Part shown: piece after piece, positions 42,995 to 52,166 of the stretch
Position numbering within the stretch: position 1 is the first letter of the stretch
Layout of the letters: every line of letters begins with the position of its first letter
Origin: Pseudomonadota bacterium
GTDB taxonomy: Bacteria > Pseudomonadota > Alphaproteobacteria > Dongiales > Dongiaceae
Assembly: GCA_016183985.1 (NCBI GenBank)
Contig: JACPDN010000006.1
Location: forward strand, 744,001-808,000
Length of the DNA stretch: 64,000 nt
Direction: 5' to 3'
Notes under the pieces: model-generated
Database searches by the model: none
What the model was told of the DNA's origin: nothing
What the model saw: only the letters and a program-made list of their open reading frames with translations
Translations under genes and position numbers: made by a program

Positions 42995-45172
42995 ATGACG
43001 TCGCGTGAGCCCGGTCCCCAGATCTTCACCCCCTTCAGCGCTCTCCAGGAATATTGCCTCGACGCCTGGCAGCGCGCCGTCCTGACCCTCGACGTGCTGC
43101 ACGAACGCGGCATCAATTACGACGAGCGCGCGACGGCAACCGCGCCCAATGTGCTCACCTTCGACGCTGAATTGATCCTCGACGGCTGCACGCTCTTGCA
43201 CCCTGTGAATTACGCACTGATGCGCATCGTACCGCCAGCCGAGGTGACGATCGACATGGCGAAGCGACCCTTCGTCGTCTTCGATCCCCGGGCCGGCCAC
43301 GGTCCCGGCATTGGCGGCATGAAGCATGACAGCGAAATCGGCGTCGCCCTGCGGGCAGGTCATCCCTGTTATTTCGTCGGCTTCACACCGGCACCGGTGC
43401 CCGGCCAGACCATCGCCGATGTCTGCATGGCCGAAGCGTATTTTCTTGAACAGGTGGTTGCCCGTCATCCGGAATCGGACAAGCCAGCACTGATCGGTAA
43501 TTGCCAAGCCGGCTGGCAGATCATGATGATGAGCGCATTGCGACCTGATCTGCCGGGCCCAATCATTCTCGCTGGATCGCCGCTTTCCTATTGGGCCGGT
43601 GAGCGCGGCAAGGCGCCGATGCGCTATCTGGGCGGATTGCTGGGTGGAACATGGCTCACCGCCCTTGCCGGCGATCTTGGTAACGGCATTTTTGATGGTG
43701 CCAATCTGGTCGCCAATTTCGAAGGCATGCATCCTTCCAACACGCTTTGGAAAAAGCCGCACGATCTTTACGCCAAGGTCGATACTGAGGCGGCCCGCTT
43801 CCTGGAATTCGAGAAATGGTGGGGTAGTCCCGTCCTGCTCAATGCGGGAGAAATGCAATCCATCGCCGACGATCTCTTTGTCGGCAACAAACTCACGTCG
43901 GGCGAATTGAATACCGAGGACGGCGTTGGCGTCGACTTACGCGAAATTCGCTCGCCGATCGTTGTATTTTGCTCCCATGGTGACGACATCACGCCGCCGC
44001 CGCAGGCCCTCCAATGGGTGCTCGATCTTTACGGCGGCGAGCAGGAGATCATCGCCAATGGGCAGACCATCATCTACTGCCTGCATCAGAGCATCGGCCA
44101 TCTCGGCATCTTCGTCTCTGGCAAGGTCGCTACCCGCGAGCATGACGAGTTCGCCCTGTCGATGGACCTCATCGATGTAACACCGCCAGGCCTTTATGAA
44201 GCCGTGATCTCCGGCATAGATGACTCTCTCGCCAACCCCGACCTTGTCGCCGGCAAATATCTGTTCCAACTCGAAAAGCGCAGCTTCGACGATTTGCGCG
44301 CAATCTGTCATCCCGATCCCGAGGACGAGCGCTGCTTTGAAGCAGCGGCTCAGGTGTCGCGTGCCAACCTCGCGCTCTATCGCATGATGCTGGCGCCGAT
44401 CGTGCGGGCGGCAGCGAATGCGCCGGTAGCCGCTTTGATGCGCGAGTGGCATCCCAACCGCATGCGCTTCCGTGCCTTCTCCAACAGCAATCCGCTGATG
44501 CCGCCCGTTGCCACATTGGCTGAGGTCGTGCGACAGAACCGCCAGCCGGCGCGACCCGACAATTCCTTTACCGCCATGGAGCGTTTCGTCTCCGCCTCGC
44601 TCGAACAGACTCTCGACGCTTGGACCAAATGGCGTGACATGATCCAGGAAGAAGTTTTTTTCGGCGTCTACGGGTCGCCGATCCTCCAGGCTTTGGCTGG
44701 CCTCGATTCCAGTCGCCATGCGGAAGGGCGACGCAGCCAACGTGAACTTGCACGCACGGCCAGGGAAGCACAGTTTGCCGACACACTCGCCCAGAAAATC
44801 GACAGCGGCGGCCTGATCGAGGCCGGCATTCGCGCAATGCTCTATGTGCGCATGTCCGAAGGCCGCGTCGACGAGCGCGCCTTCGCCGCCTTGAAGCAGA
44901 TTGCTGCCGAGCGTGCCGGCGCGGGCATGTCGCTTGCCAAGTTCAAGGAAGTGTTGCGAGAGCAGTATCTTCTTCTGCACTATCACAATGTGGCGGCCAT
45001 GGCTGCGCTGCCCAAACTTTTGCCGGCCGACGCGGTGCAACGTGCGGCGCTGCTCGATATCATCCGCCGCGTCGTCACCGCCCGTGGACCCTTACCGCCT
45101 GAGAGCGATATTCGCCTCAAAGAGGTTGAGGCCTTGCTGGGCGCAACGGGCAGCAAGCGCAGCGCTGCCTAG
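42995..45172 (+). CDS. DUF3141 protein, PHA-synthase-like alpha/beta hydrolase
   Basis: 725 residues from ATG 42995 (GAGG upstream). The N-terminal two thirds is an alpha/beta hydrolase related to PHA synthase: a GNCQAG nucleophile elbow with C170 (as in the PhaC GxCxG box), VVFCSHGDDITPPPQ supplying the Asp and HQSIGHLGIF the His. A helical C-terminal region of about 250 residues is particular to this family. Polymerising or transferring hydroxyacyl groups from CoA is plausible but unproven. It leads an operon with pta, fabI and ackA under an FNR/FixK box. Confidence 0.82.
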   Translation: MTSREPGPQIFTPFSALQEYCLDAWQRAVLTLDVLHERGINYDERATATAPNVLTFDAELILDGCTLLHPVNYALMRIVPPAEVTIDMAKRPFVVFDPRAGHGPGIGGMKHDSEIGVALRAGHPCYFVGFTPAPVPGQTIADVCMAEAYFLEQVVARHPESDKPALIGNCQAGWQIMMMSALRPDLPGPIILAGSPLSYWAGERGKAPMRYLGGLLGGTWLTALAGDLGNGIFDGANLVANFEGMHPSNTLWKKPHDLYAKVDTEAARFLEFEKWWGSPVLLNAGEMQSIADDLFVGNKLTSGELNTEDGVGVDLREIRSPIVVFCSHGDDITPPPQALQWVLDLYGGEQEIIANGQTIIYCLHQSIGHLGIFVSGKVATREHDEFALSMDLIDVTPPGLYEAVISGIDDSLANPDLVAGKYLFQLEKRSFDDLRAICHPDPEDERCFEAAAQVSRANLALYRMMLAPIVRAAANAPVAALMREWHPNRMRFRAFSNSNPLMPPVATLAEVVRQNRQPARPDNSFTAMERFVSASLEQTLDAWTKWRDMIQEEVFFGVYGSPILQALAGLDSSRHAEGRRSQRELARTAREAQFADTLAQKIDSGGLIEAGIRAMLYVRMSEGRVDERAFAALKQIAAERAGAGMSLAKFKEVLREQYLLLHYHNVAAMAALPKLLPADAVQRAALLDIIRRVVTARGPLPPESDIRLKEVEALLGATGSKRSAA

Positions 45173-45197
45173 GTCGTCACGAAAGAAGGCACCACTG

Positions 45198-46154
45198 ATG
45201 AACCGCGAAGTTATCGACCGCCCACATGAGAAATATGAGCGACTGCTGGCGGCCGCCCGTGGGACGGCAGCGGTTCCGACAGCCGTCGTTCATCCCTGCG
45301 ATCCGATTGCACTCGATTCAGCCATCGAGGCCGCACGTGCTGACCTCATCGATCCGATTCTGGTCGGCCCCGCAACGAAGATCCGTGCTGCGGCCGAACG
45401 CGCAAGCCTCGATATTAGTGCGTTGCCGCTGATCGATGCGGGCCATAGCCATGAAGCTGCCGCCTTGGCCGTCGGCTTGGTTCGCGAAGGCCGCGTGCAG
45501 GCGCTTATGAAAGGCAGTCTTCACACAGATGAACTGATGGGGGCAGTCGTCGCCCGGGAGACCGGCATCCGTACCGCAAGGCGCATCAGTCATTGCTTTG
45601 TGATGGATATTCCTGGCCACCCCTTGCCTCTCATCATCACGGATGCGGCGGTCAATATCGCGCCCACACTCGAGGACAAGGTCGATATCGTTCAGAACGC
45701 GATCGACCTCGCCCATGCCTTGCGTTTCGAAGAGGTCCGGGTGGCCATTCTGAGCGCCATGGAAACGGTCAATCCAAAGGTCGCTTCCACCATCGAGGCG
45801 GCTGCCTTATGCAAAATGGCTGACCGCGGCCAGATCACCGGTGCGCTTCTGGACGGGCCACTGGCGCTCGACAACGCCATCAGCATGGAAGCGGCGCAAA
45901 TCAAAGGCATCCGATCGCCCGTCGCTGGCCAGGCCAATGTACTTGTCGTGCCGGATCTCGAGGCCGGCAATATGCTGGCCAAGAGCCTTTCCTTTCTGGC
46001 CGGTGCCGATGCTGCGGGTATCGTGCTGGGCGCAAAGGTGCCGATCATCCTGACCAGCCGTGCAGACAGTCTGCTGACGCGGCTTGCATCCTGTGCCGTG
46101 GCCTGCCTGGTCGTCGCAGCACGGCGATCCGATGCCGCCAAAGCAATCGCCTGA
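45198..46154 (+). CDS. Phosphate acetyl/butyryltransferase
   Basis: 318 residues from ATG 45198 (AAGAAGG upstream). It is of the phosphotransacetylase family without an N-terminal regulatory part: DLIDPILVGP, GRVQALMKGSLHTDELM, LPLIITDAAVNIAPTLEDK and DLEAGNMLAKSLSFLAGADAAGIVLGAKVP. It interconverts acyl-CoA and acyl-phosphate. With the acetate kinase two genes downstream it allows ATP to be made from acetyl-CoA (or butyryl-CoA) when respiration is limited. Confidence 0.9.
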   Translation: MNREVIDRPHEKYERLLAAARGTAAVPTAVVHPCDPIALDSAIEAARADLIDPILVGPATKIRAAAERASLDISALPLIDAGHSHEAAALAVGLVREGRVQALMKGSLHTDELMGAVVARETGIRTARRISHCFVMDIPGHPLPLIITDAAVNIAPTLEDKVDIVQNAIDLAHALRFEEVRVAILSAMETVNPKVASTIEAAALCKMADRGQITGALLDGPLALDNAISMEAAQIKGIRSPVAGQANVLVVPDLEAGNMLAKSLSFLAGADAAGIVLGAKVPIILTSRADSLLTRLASCAVACLVVAARRSDAAKAIA

Positions 46155-46174
46155 TCTCTCAGCCGGGAGCGCAC

Positions 46175-46954
46175 ATGACCGACCAGATCCGACCCGTTCT
46201 TGCCGGCATGAAGGCCCTTGTGGTCGGCGTCGCCAACGAACATTCGATTGCCTATGGCTGCGCCAGTGCTTTCCGGGCAGCCGGGGCGAATCTTGCCGTC
46301 ACCTGGCTCAATGATAAAGCCCGCCCACATGTCGAACCGCTGGCACTCGAACTTGGCGCAGAACTGACTGCGCCATTGGATGTATCGCAGCCAGGTCAAT
46401 TGGAGGCGGTATTCGAGCGCATCTCGGCCAGATGGGGAAAGCTGGATATTCTCGTCCATTCCATTGCCTTTGCGCCCAAGGATGATCTTGCTGGCGGATT
46501 GCTCAATTGCTCTGCCGATGGCTTTGCCAAGGCCATGGACATTTCATGCCATTCCTTCGTGCGCATGGCCAAACTCGCAGCGCCGCTGATGACGGATGGC
46601 GGCTCGATGTTCGCCATGAGCTATCATGGCGCCAACCGTGTCGTGCCGAATTATAACGTCATGGGCCCCGTAAAGGCAGCATTGGAAGCTGCTTGCCGCT
46701 ATCTCGCCTACGAATTGGGCCCGCAAGGCATCAGGGTACATGCGATCTCGCCGGGGCCACTGAAGACACGGGCAGCCTCGGGCCTCAGGGATTTCGAACT
46801 GCTCCTCAACAAGGCGGCGGAGACGGCGCCGCTCGGCGAACTGGTCGATATCATGGATGTGGGCTACACTTGCGCCTATCTGGCGACGCCGTTTGCCAAG
46901 CGCGTCACCGGCAGTACCGTCTATGTCGATGGCGGCGCGAATATCGTGGCCTAA
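46175..46954 (+). CDS. fabI: Enoyl-[acyl-carrier-protein] reductase, FabI type
   Basis: 259-residue SDR-type protein with the FabI-specific cofactor segment VVGVANEHSIAYGCA, HSIAFAPK and the Tyr-x6-Lys pair in NYNVMGPVKAALE. It reduces the enoyl double bond in fatty acid synthesis or, as a second copy here, of a short-chain acyl-CoA or ACP intermediate. Its place between pta and ackA suggests a special role in a low-oxygen operon and not the housekeeping enzyme. Only 20 nt after pta. Confidence 0.88.
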   Translation: MTDQIRPVLAGMKALVVGVANEHSIAYGCASAFRAAGANLAVTWLNDKARPHVEPLALELGAELTAPLDVSQPGQLEAVFERISARWGKLDILVHSIAFAPKDDLAGGLLNCSADGFAKAMDISCHSFVRMAKLAAPLMTDGGSMFAMSYHGANRVVPNYNVMGPVKAALEAACRYLAYELGPQGIRVHAISPGPLKTRAASGLRDFELLLNKAAETAPLGELVDIMDVGYTCAYLATPFAKRVTGSTVYVDGGANIVA

Positions 46955-46958
46955 GCCG

Positions 46959-48143
46959 ATGCAAGACTGCCTCGCCGTCCTTAATGCTGGATCATCGAGC
47001 ATCAAGTTCGCCCTCTACGACGCGGCTGGATGCAAGCGCCTGCTCCATGGCCAGATCGAAGGGATCGGTACGGCGCCGCATCTCAGCCTGGTGGATGCCA
47101 ACGGCGCCATCCGCCTTGAGCGCCGTTGGGCAGCCGATGAACTTGATCACGATTTAGCGACGCGTGAAATCTTCGCTGCGGTGAGCGGCACAATGACTGG
47201 AGCGCGCCTCGCAGCTGTCGGTCACCGGGTAGTTCATGGCGGGGCGAACTACAAAAGATCAATACGAGTCAACGACAAGATCCTGGCAGACCTTGATGCC
47301 TTGATTCCTCTCGCACCACTGCATCAGCCGCACAACCTGGCACCCATCCGCACCATCACCGGCAGGCATCCACATTTGCCGCAGGTCGCCTGCTTCGATA
47401 CGGCCTTCCATCAAGCGCAGCCGTTGTTGGCGCAAACCTTCGCCCTGCCGCGCTATTACTTTGATCAAGGTGTCCGCCGCTATGGCTTCCACGGCCTTTC
47501 CTATGAGTATGTGAGCCATCGCCTGCACGAAATCTGTCCCGACCTTGCCAAGGGACGCGTCATTATTGCGCATTTGGGCAATGGCGCCAGTCTCTGCGCC
47601 GTCAAGGACGGTCGGAGTGTCGCCAGCACCATGGGTTTCACAGCGGTCGACGGGCTGATGATGGGCACGCGCTGCGGCACGATCGATCCCGGCGTCATCC
47701 TCTATCTCATGGATAAGGAAGGACTCGACAGCCGCGGCATTGCCGACCTTGTCTATCGCCGCTCCGGCCTGCTCGGCGTGTCCGGCATTTCATCCGACAT
47801 GCGAACCTTACGCGCATCGACGGCACCGGAAGCAGCTGAGGCAATTGCACTCTTCGAATATCGCATCATCCGCGAAGTTGGATCTCTCGTCGCCGCATTG
47901 GGTGGTCTCGACGGATTGATTTTCACTGCCGGCATCGGCGAGCATGATGCCGCGACCCGTGCCAATGTCATGACGGGTTGTGCTTGGCTCGGCCTCATCG
48001 CCGACATAGCGCGTAATGCTGACGGCAGGGGTCGCATCAGCGCCGATGATTCATCCGTCGCTGCTTGGGTGGTGCCCACCGATGAGGAAGGCATGATCGC
48101 CCATCATACCGCGGCCCTGCTGACGATGGCACCCGCCGACTAG
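46959..48143 (+). CDS. ackA: Acetate/propionate/butyrate kinase (AckA family)
   Basis: 394 residues from ATG 46959, 4 nt after the fabI stop. It has the ASKHA-fold signatures LNAGSSSIKF, GHRVVHGG, FHQAQP (catalytic region), GFHGLSYEYVS, IIAHLGNGASLCAV and FTAGIGEHD. It makes ATP from acyl-phosphate supplied by the phosphotransacetylase. Its end overlaps the stop of the convergent AI-2E transporter gene by 4 nt. Confidence 0.93.
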   Translation: MQDCLAVLNAGSSSIKFALYDAAGCKRLLHGQIEGIGTAPHLSLVDANGAIRLERRWAADELDHDLATREIFAAVSGTMTGARLAAVGHRVVHGGANYKRSIRVNDKILADLDALIPLAPLHQPHNLAPIRTITGRHPHLPQVACFDTAFHQAQPLLAQTFALPRYYFDQGVRRYGFHGLSYEYVSHRLHEICPDLAKGRVIIAHLGNGASLCAVKDGRSVASTMGFTAVDGLMMGTRCGTIDPGVILYLMDKEGLDSRGIADLVYRRSGLLGVSGISSDMRTLRASTAPEAAEAIALFEYRIIREVGSLVAALGGLDGLIFTAGIGEHDAATRANVMTGCAWLGLIADIARNADGRGRISADDSSVAAWVVPTDEEGMIAHHTAALLTMAPAD

Positions 48144-49186
48144 ACCCGGCGCTCATCGGCAATCCACGCACTAAGCAACGTATAGCTGACCGCCAGGACT
48201 GTCGGGCCCAGGAAGATGCCGATGAGGCCAAAAGCCACCAGGCCGCCGACGACGCCTACCAGAATAAGCAGGATCGGCAGGTCCACACCGCGTTTGATGA
48301 GGATCGGCCGCAGGATGTTGTCGGAACCGATCGCAGCCAGACTGATGATCAGTGTGATCGTGCCCATGGTCACATCGCCTTCGCCGTAAAGCCAGATGAC
48401 GACGGGCATCAGCACCAGCGCTGGCCCTAGCTGGGCAATGCACAACATGAACATGATCGCGATGAGAATGGCGCCATAGGGCACGGCCGCGATCAGTACC
48501 GCCAGGGCACCCAGTGCCGATTGGATGAAGGCCGTCACCACCACGCCCAAGGCGACGCCGCGAATAGCCTGCCCCGCCAGAATAGCCGCTTGCTCCCCAC
48601 GCGCATCCGCCAAGCGCTTCGCAAAGCGGACGACCGCAGCGGCGGCTCGCTCGCCATTGAGGTACATGATCGCTGAGATAAAGACGGTCAGCAGGAATTG
48701 CAGCACAACTGCGCCAAGGCCGCCAACCGCTCCAACGAACCATTGCGTCAGCATGCCGGCATAGGGACGGATCTTCTGCAGCAATTCTTGGCTGCCGGCG
48801 AGGTTGGCGTTCTCCCAGGCACGCGATATGGGGCCGCCCACCAGCGGTATGCCTGCGATCCAATCCGGCGGTGCCGGCAGGGTCATGGTCGACGCCATTT
48901 CGGCCCAGGACAGTAATTGCCCGGCATTCCGGGCAATGGTCCCAATGGCCAGCGAGAACGGAAGAACGAAAACCAGCAACAGAGCCAGCGTCATGACGAG
49001 CGTGGCCAAGCCACGGCTGCCCCAAAGTCGTCCCTCGACCCGGCGCAGGATCGGCCAGGTCGCGATCACCAGCGTTGTCGCCCAGACCAGCGCCGGCAGG
49101 AACGGCCGCAGAATCCAGATCGAAACGCCGATCAATGCAACGATGAACAGGATAGAGAGAATCAAGCGGGTGAGATCGTGGCGCAA
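48140..49186 (-). CDS. AI-2E family transporter (PerM/YdiK-like)
   Basis: 348 residues from a TTG at 49186, chosen because GGAGG lies 7 nt upstream; a GTG at 49264 would add 26 residues without homology. About eight TM helices in the AI-2E layout, including GVALGVVVTAFIQSALGALAV, MFMLCIAQLGPALVLMPVVIW and GLIGIFLGPTVLAVSYTLL. Members export autoinducer-2 or other small molecules or ions; the substrate is unknown. Confidence 0.85.
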   Translation of the reverse strand: MRHDLTRLILSILFIVALIGVSIWILRPFLPALVWATTLVIATWPILRRVEGRLWGSRGLATLVMTLALLLVFVLPFSLAIGTIARNAGQLLSWAEMASTMTLPAPPDWIAGIPLVGGPISRAWENANLAGSQELLQKIRPYAGMLTQWFVGAVGGLGAVVLQFLLTVFISAIMYLNGERAAAAVVRFAKRLADARGEQAAILAGQAIRGVALGVVVTAFIQSALGALAVLIAAVPYGAILIAIMFMLCIAQLGPALVLMPVVIWLYGEGDVTMGTITLIISLAAIGSDNILRPILIKRGVDLPILLILVGVVGGLVAFGLIGIFLGPTVLAVSYTLLSAWIADERRV

Positions 49187-49266
49187 GTGACGGGCCTCCG
49201 ATTTGGCTGGCGACCTATTATGCAAAACTTGGAACCCGCTGCGGTAGCAAAAAAGGAAGAGCACCC

Positions 49267-49538
49267 TTGGTGGTGTCGCTCGGCTTCACCTACGCGATCT
49301 GCTATGGGCTGGAGGCCGCTCTCTTCTCAGACCTTTTGACGCAAGGGCACGCTACACGACCATCTCCTTCGTTTATCAGTTCTCAGGGATCTTTGCGTCG
49401 AGCATCACGCCGATCATCGCGACCTACCTCATCACCAGGAATGAGGGCAATCCAGCTCTTCTTGCCGGCTATGTCGTCTTCGCCGCCTCGGTCAGTATGG
49501 TTTCCGCTATCGCCATCAAGCGATCGTCGGATAACTAA
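49267..49538 (+). pseudogene. Frameshifted C-terminal remnant of an MFS (MHS-type) transporter
   Basis: One frame gives VVSLGFTYAICYGLEAALFSDL, then after a one-base shift at the TTTT run near 49336-49340 the next frame gives ARYTTISFVYQFSGIFASSI, then PIIATYLITRNEGNPALLAGY and a normal stop at 49536-49538. Together they match the last 90 residues of metabolite:H+ symporters. The rest of the gene is absent, so this is a degenerate fragment. Confidence 0.75.
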
Positions 49539-49620
49539 ATAATGCGCCGCCACAGGATTCCTTATCCAGCGTCCCGTGGCGGCCTGACCTTCCTGCCAAT
49601 GTACCGCGCTTGCTACATAG

Positions 49621-51318
49621 CTAAATGCTGCGGCACTCCACACGAAATGGCACCACCTTCTCGGCCTGTAGATGACGCGACAACTGCGGAATGGCAGCGA
49701 TCAGCTGACGCGTGTACTCCTCCTGTGGCGCACCCAAAACAGCGTCGGTCGCGCCATACTCCACCAAGCGGCCATGCCGCATGACGGCCACATCCTCACA
49801 AAGATAGCGAACGACCGCGAGGTCGTGAGAGATCAAGATGAGAGTTAAAGATAGTTCCCGGCGCAACCGCTCGAACAAGCCCAGTATCTGCGCCTGAATG
49901 GTCACGTCCAATGCCGATGTGACTTCATCTGCGATCAAGATCTCGGGCTCCATAGCCAGAGCGCGCGCAATACCCACACGCTGCCGTTGTCCGCCCGAAA
50001 GCTGCGTCGTCTTGCGGCCGAGCAATGTCAGCGGGAGTTCGACTTTGCCCATGAGTTCCTGAATGCGGCGAGGAATTTCGCTCTCTACGCAAATGCTCTG
50101 TTCGCGAAGCGGCTCAGCCAAGGTTCGAGCCACTGTGAACGCGGGGTTGAGCGACATGAACGGATCTTGGAAGACCATCTGCAATTTACGCAGTTGCTGC
50201 GGCTGGCGATGACCCAACCCAGCACTCAGACTCTCGCCGGCAATGCCGATGCTGCCACGCTCCGGCTCGACAAGGCCCACAATCGCGCGTGCTATCGTGC
50301 TTTTGCCGGAGCCGGACTCGCCAACAATTCCCAGGGAACCGCCCTTACGCAACCCGATCGATATCTTGTCGACCGCCCGGACAATCTGCGGTGGCTTGCG
50401 CATCGCCCATGAAAGCAGGCTCTCGCCCGGATAGAAATTCACCTCCAGATCCTTGACCTCAAGATAAGATGCCGCACCGGTGGCCTTCTCAATCGGCCTT
50501 GCAGGCGGCAACAGCGAAGGCTGCGAGGCGACGAGCCGACGCGTATACTCAGCCACGGGTCTGTTAAGAATCTGTTCGACTGGGCCGACCTCGACCACAG
50601 CGCCGTCCTTCATGACGACGACGCGGTCGCACATTTCGGCTACGACGCCAAGATCATGCGATACGAGGATGATTGATAGATTCCGCTCCCGCCGAATGCG
50701 GCGCAGAAGTTCCAGAATCTGGGCCTGGACGGTCACGTCCAGCGCTGTCGTCGGTTCATCGGCAATGAGGAGCTGTGGCCGGCAGGCAAGGGCCGCGGCT
50801 ATCATCACGCGTTGCCGCATGCCGCCGGAGAGTTCGTGCGGATAGGCGGTGGCACGGCGCGGTGCATCCTTAATCTGCATATCTTCGAGCAGACTTACGG
50901 CGCGCTTGCGCGCGTCGCGCCAGGTTGCACCTTGATGCATCACCATGCCTTCGGCGACTTGCCGGCCGACAGCCATAATGGGATCGAGATGGGTCGATGG
51001 ATTCTGAAAGATCATCGCCACCTTTTCGCCGCGCATCTGGCCGAGCGCCGCTTCGTCCATTGCGAGTACGTCCTCGCCCTCGAATAAGATACGGCCCGCC
51101 TTCACTTTGGCATTGTCGGCGATAAGGCGCAGTATTGCGCGGCAAGCGACGGTCTTGCCGGAACCGGATTCACCGACGATCCCCAGAACTTCGCCGGCCT
51201 TGAGAGAGAATGAGACGCCGCGCAGCGCACTGACCGTGCCGTACTCAGTCGCAAAGTCCATGGCCAGATCTTCGACCCGGACTAGATCGGGTGATTCTTT
51301 TGTCGTCGACATGATCAC
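49621..51318 (-). CDS. Dipeptide/oligopeptide ABC transporter, fused DppD-DppF ATPase
   Basis: 565 residues with two complete nucleotide-binding domains: first GESGSGKT, LSGGMRQRV, Walker B LLIADEPTTALD (about 10-260); second GESGSGKS, LSGGQRQRV, LIADEVTSALD (about 290-560). In most systems DppD and DppF are separate. The start GTG overlaps the permease stop by 4 nt; ATG 51312 is an alternative. Final gene of the RpiR-amidase operon. Confidence 0.93.
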   Translation of the reverse strand: MIMSTTKESPDLVRVEDLAMDFATEYGTVSALRGVSFSLKAGEVLGIVGESGSGKTVACRAILRLIADNAKVKAGRILFEGEDVLAMDEAALGQMRGEKVAMIFQNPSTHLDPIMAVGRQVAEGMVMHQGATWRDARKRAVSLLEDMQIKDAPRRATAYPHELSGGMRQRVMIAAALACRPQLLIADEPTTALDVTVQAQILELLRRIRRERNLSIILVSHDLGVVAEMCDRVVVMKDGAVVEVGPVEQILNRPVAEYTRRLVASQPSLLPPARPIEKATGAASYLEVKDLEVNFYPGESLLSWAMRKPPQIVRAVDKISIGLRKGGSLGIVGESGSGKSTIARAIVGLVEPERGSIGIAGESLSAGLGHRQPQQLRKLQMVFQDPFMSLNPAFTVARTLAEPLREQSICVESEIPRRIQELMGKVELPLTLLGRKTTQLSGGQRQRVGIARALAMEPEILIADEVTSALDVTIQAQILGLFERLRRELSLTLILISHDLAVVRYLCEDVAVMRHGRLVEYGATDAVLGAPQEEYTRQLIAAIPQLSRHLQAEKVVPFRVECRSI

Positions 51319-52166
51319 GGCCCCGTATTGAGTAGTCGCGCCAAGCCGTCAGCGACAAGCGATAGACCAAGCGCCAGTGAGCAAACAGCGATACCGGGGA
51401 AGATAGCAATCCACCATGCGCTGGTGAGATATGTTTGCCCCTCCGCGATCATGGCGCCCCATTCAGGCGTCGGCGGCTGGACACCTAGGCCAAGAAAGCC
51501 CAAAGACGACCCAAGGACAATCGCCAACACAGCATCCGTCATGACAAAGACAACTGACGGAATGATGGCATTGGGAAGAATATGAAACAACATGATGCGC
51601 AGATGGCCAAAGCCCATCCCTCTGGCCGCCAGAACAAAATCTGCGCTGCGCAAGACCAGCACCTGTGACCTGACAAGGCGTGTATAGCTGACCCAGTTCA
51701 CCAGCGTCAGGGATATGAAATAGCCTTTGAGGCCCGGACCGATCACAGCAACGATAGCAATAACCAGGACAAAGTACGGAAACGATACCGTGACTTCGAG
51801 GATGCGCATCAGAATACTGTCGATCCTTCCGCCGAAATAGCCACCAGCCAAACCGATAGCGGTACCTAGGATGATCGGCCCGACGACCCCAAAAAACGCC
51901 ATAGCCAGGTCGTAGCGCGCACCGTAGACGATACGCGCAAAGATATCGCGGCCGATGGCGTCGCTGCCTAACCAATGGTCTGGTCCCGGCGGCTTCAACG
52001 CCTGAATGACGTCGACCTTGATAGGGTCGTAATCCGTTAGAAACGGAGCGAAAATGGCAAACGCGACCCATATTGCCGTCAACGCGCCGCCGATCAGAAG
52101 GGTCGGCGGTAGCCGGCGTAGTGAGGCCAGACGCCTCTCGCGCGAGGACAAGGCCATATCGCTCAC
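51315..52166 (-). CDS. Peptide ABC transporter permease, DppC-like
   Basis: 283 residues. N-terminal oligopeptide-transport domain (ASLRRLPPTLLIGGALTAIW, HWLGSDAIGRDIFARIVYGAR) and five to six TM helices with an EAA-type loop (AARGMGFGHLRIMLFHILPN). It pairs with the DppB-like permease whose stop overlaps its start by 4 nt. Confidence 0.93.
   Translation of the reverse strand: MSDMALSSRERRLASLRRLPPTLLIGGALTAIWVAFAIFAPFLTDYDPIKVDVIQALKPPGPDHWLGSDAIGRDIFARIVYGARYDLAMAFFGVVGPIILGTAIGLAGGYFGGRIDSILMRILEVTVSFPYFVLVIAIVAVIGPGLKGYFISLTLVNWVSYTRLVRSQVLVLRSADFVLAARGMGFGHLRIMLFHILPNAIIPSVVFVMTDAVLAIVLGSSLGFLGLGVQPPTPEWGAMIAEGQTYLTSAWWIAIFPGIAVCSLALGLSLVADGLARLLNTGP

Noticed and set aside
43937-45040. 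367-codon minus-strand frame inside the DUF3141 gene
   Set aside because: Antisense to a gene with catalytic motifs and an upstream promoter; no independent evidence.
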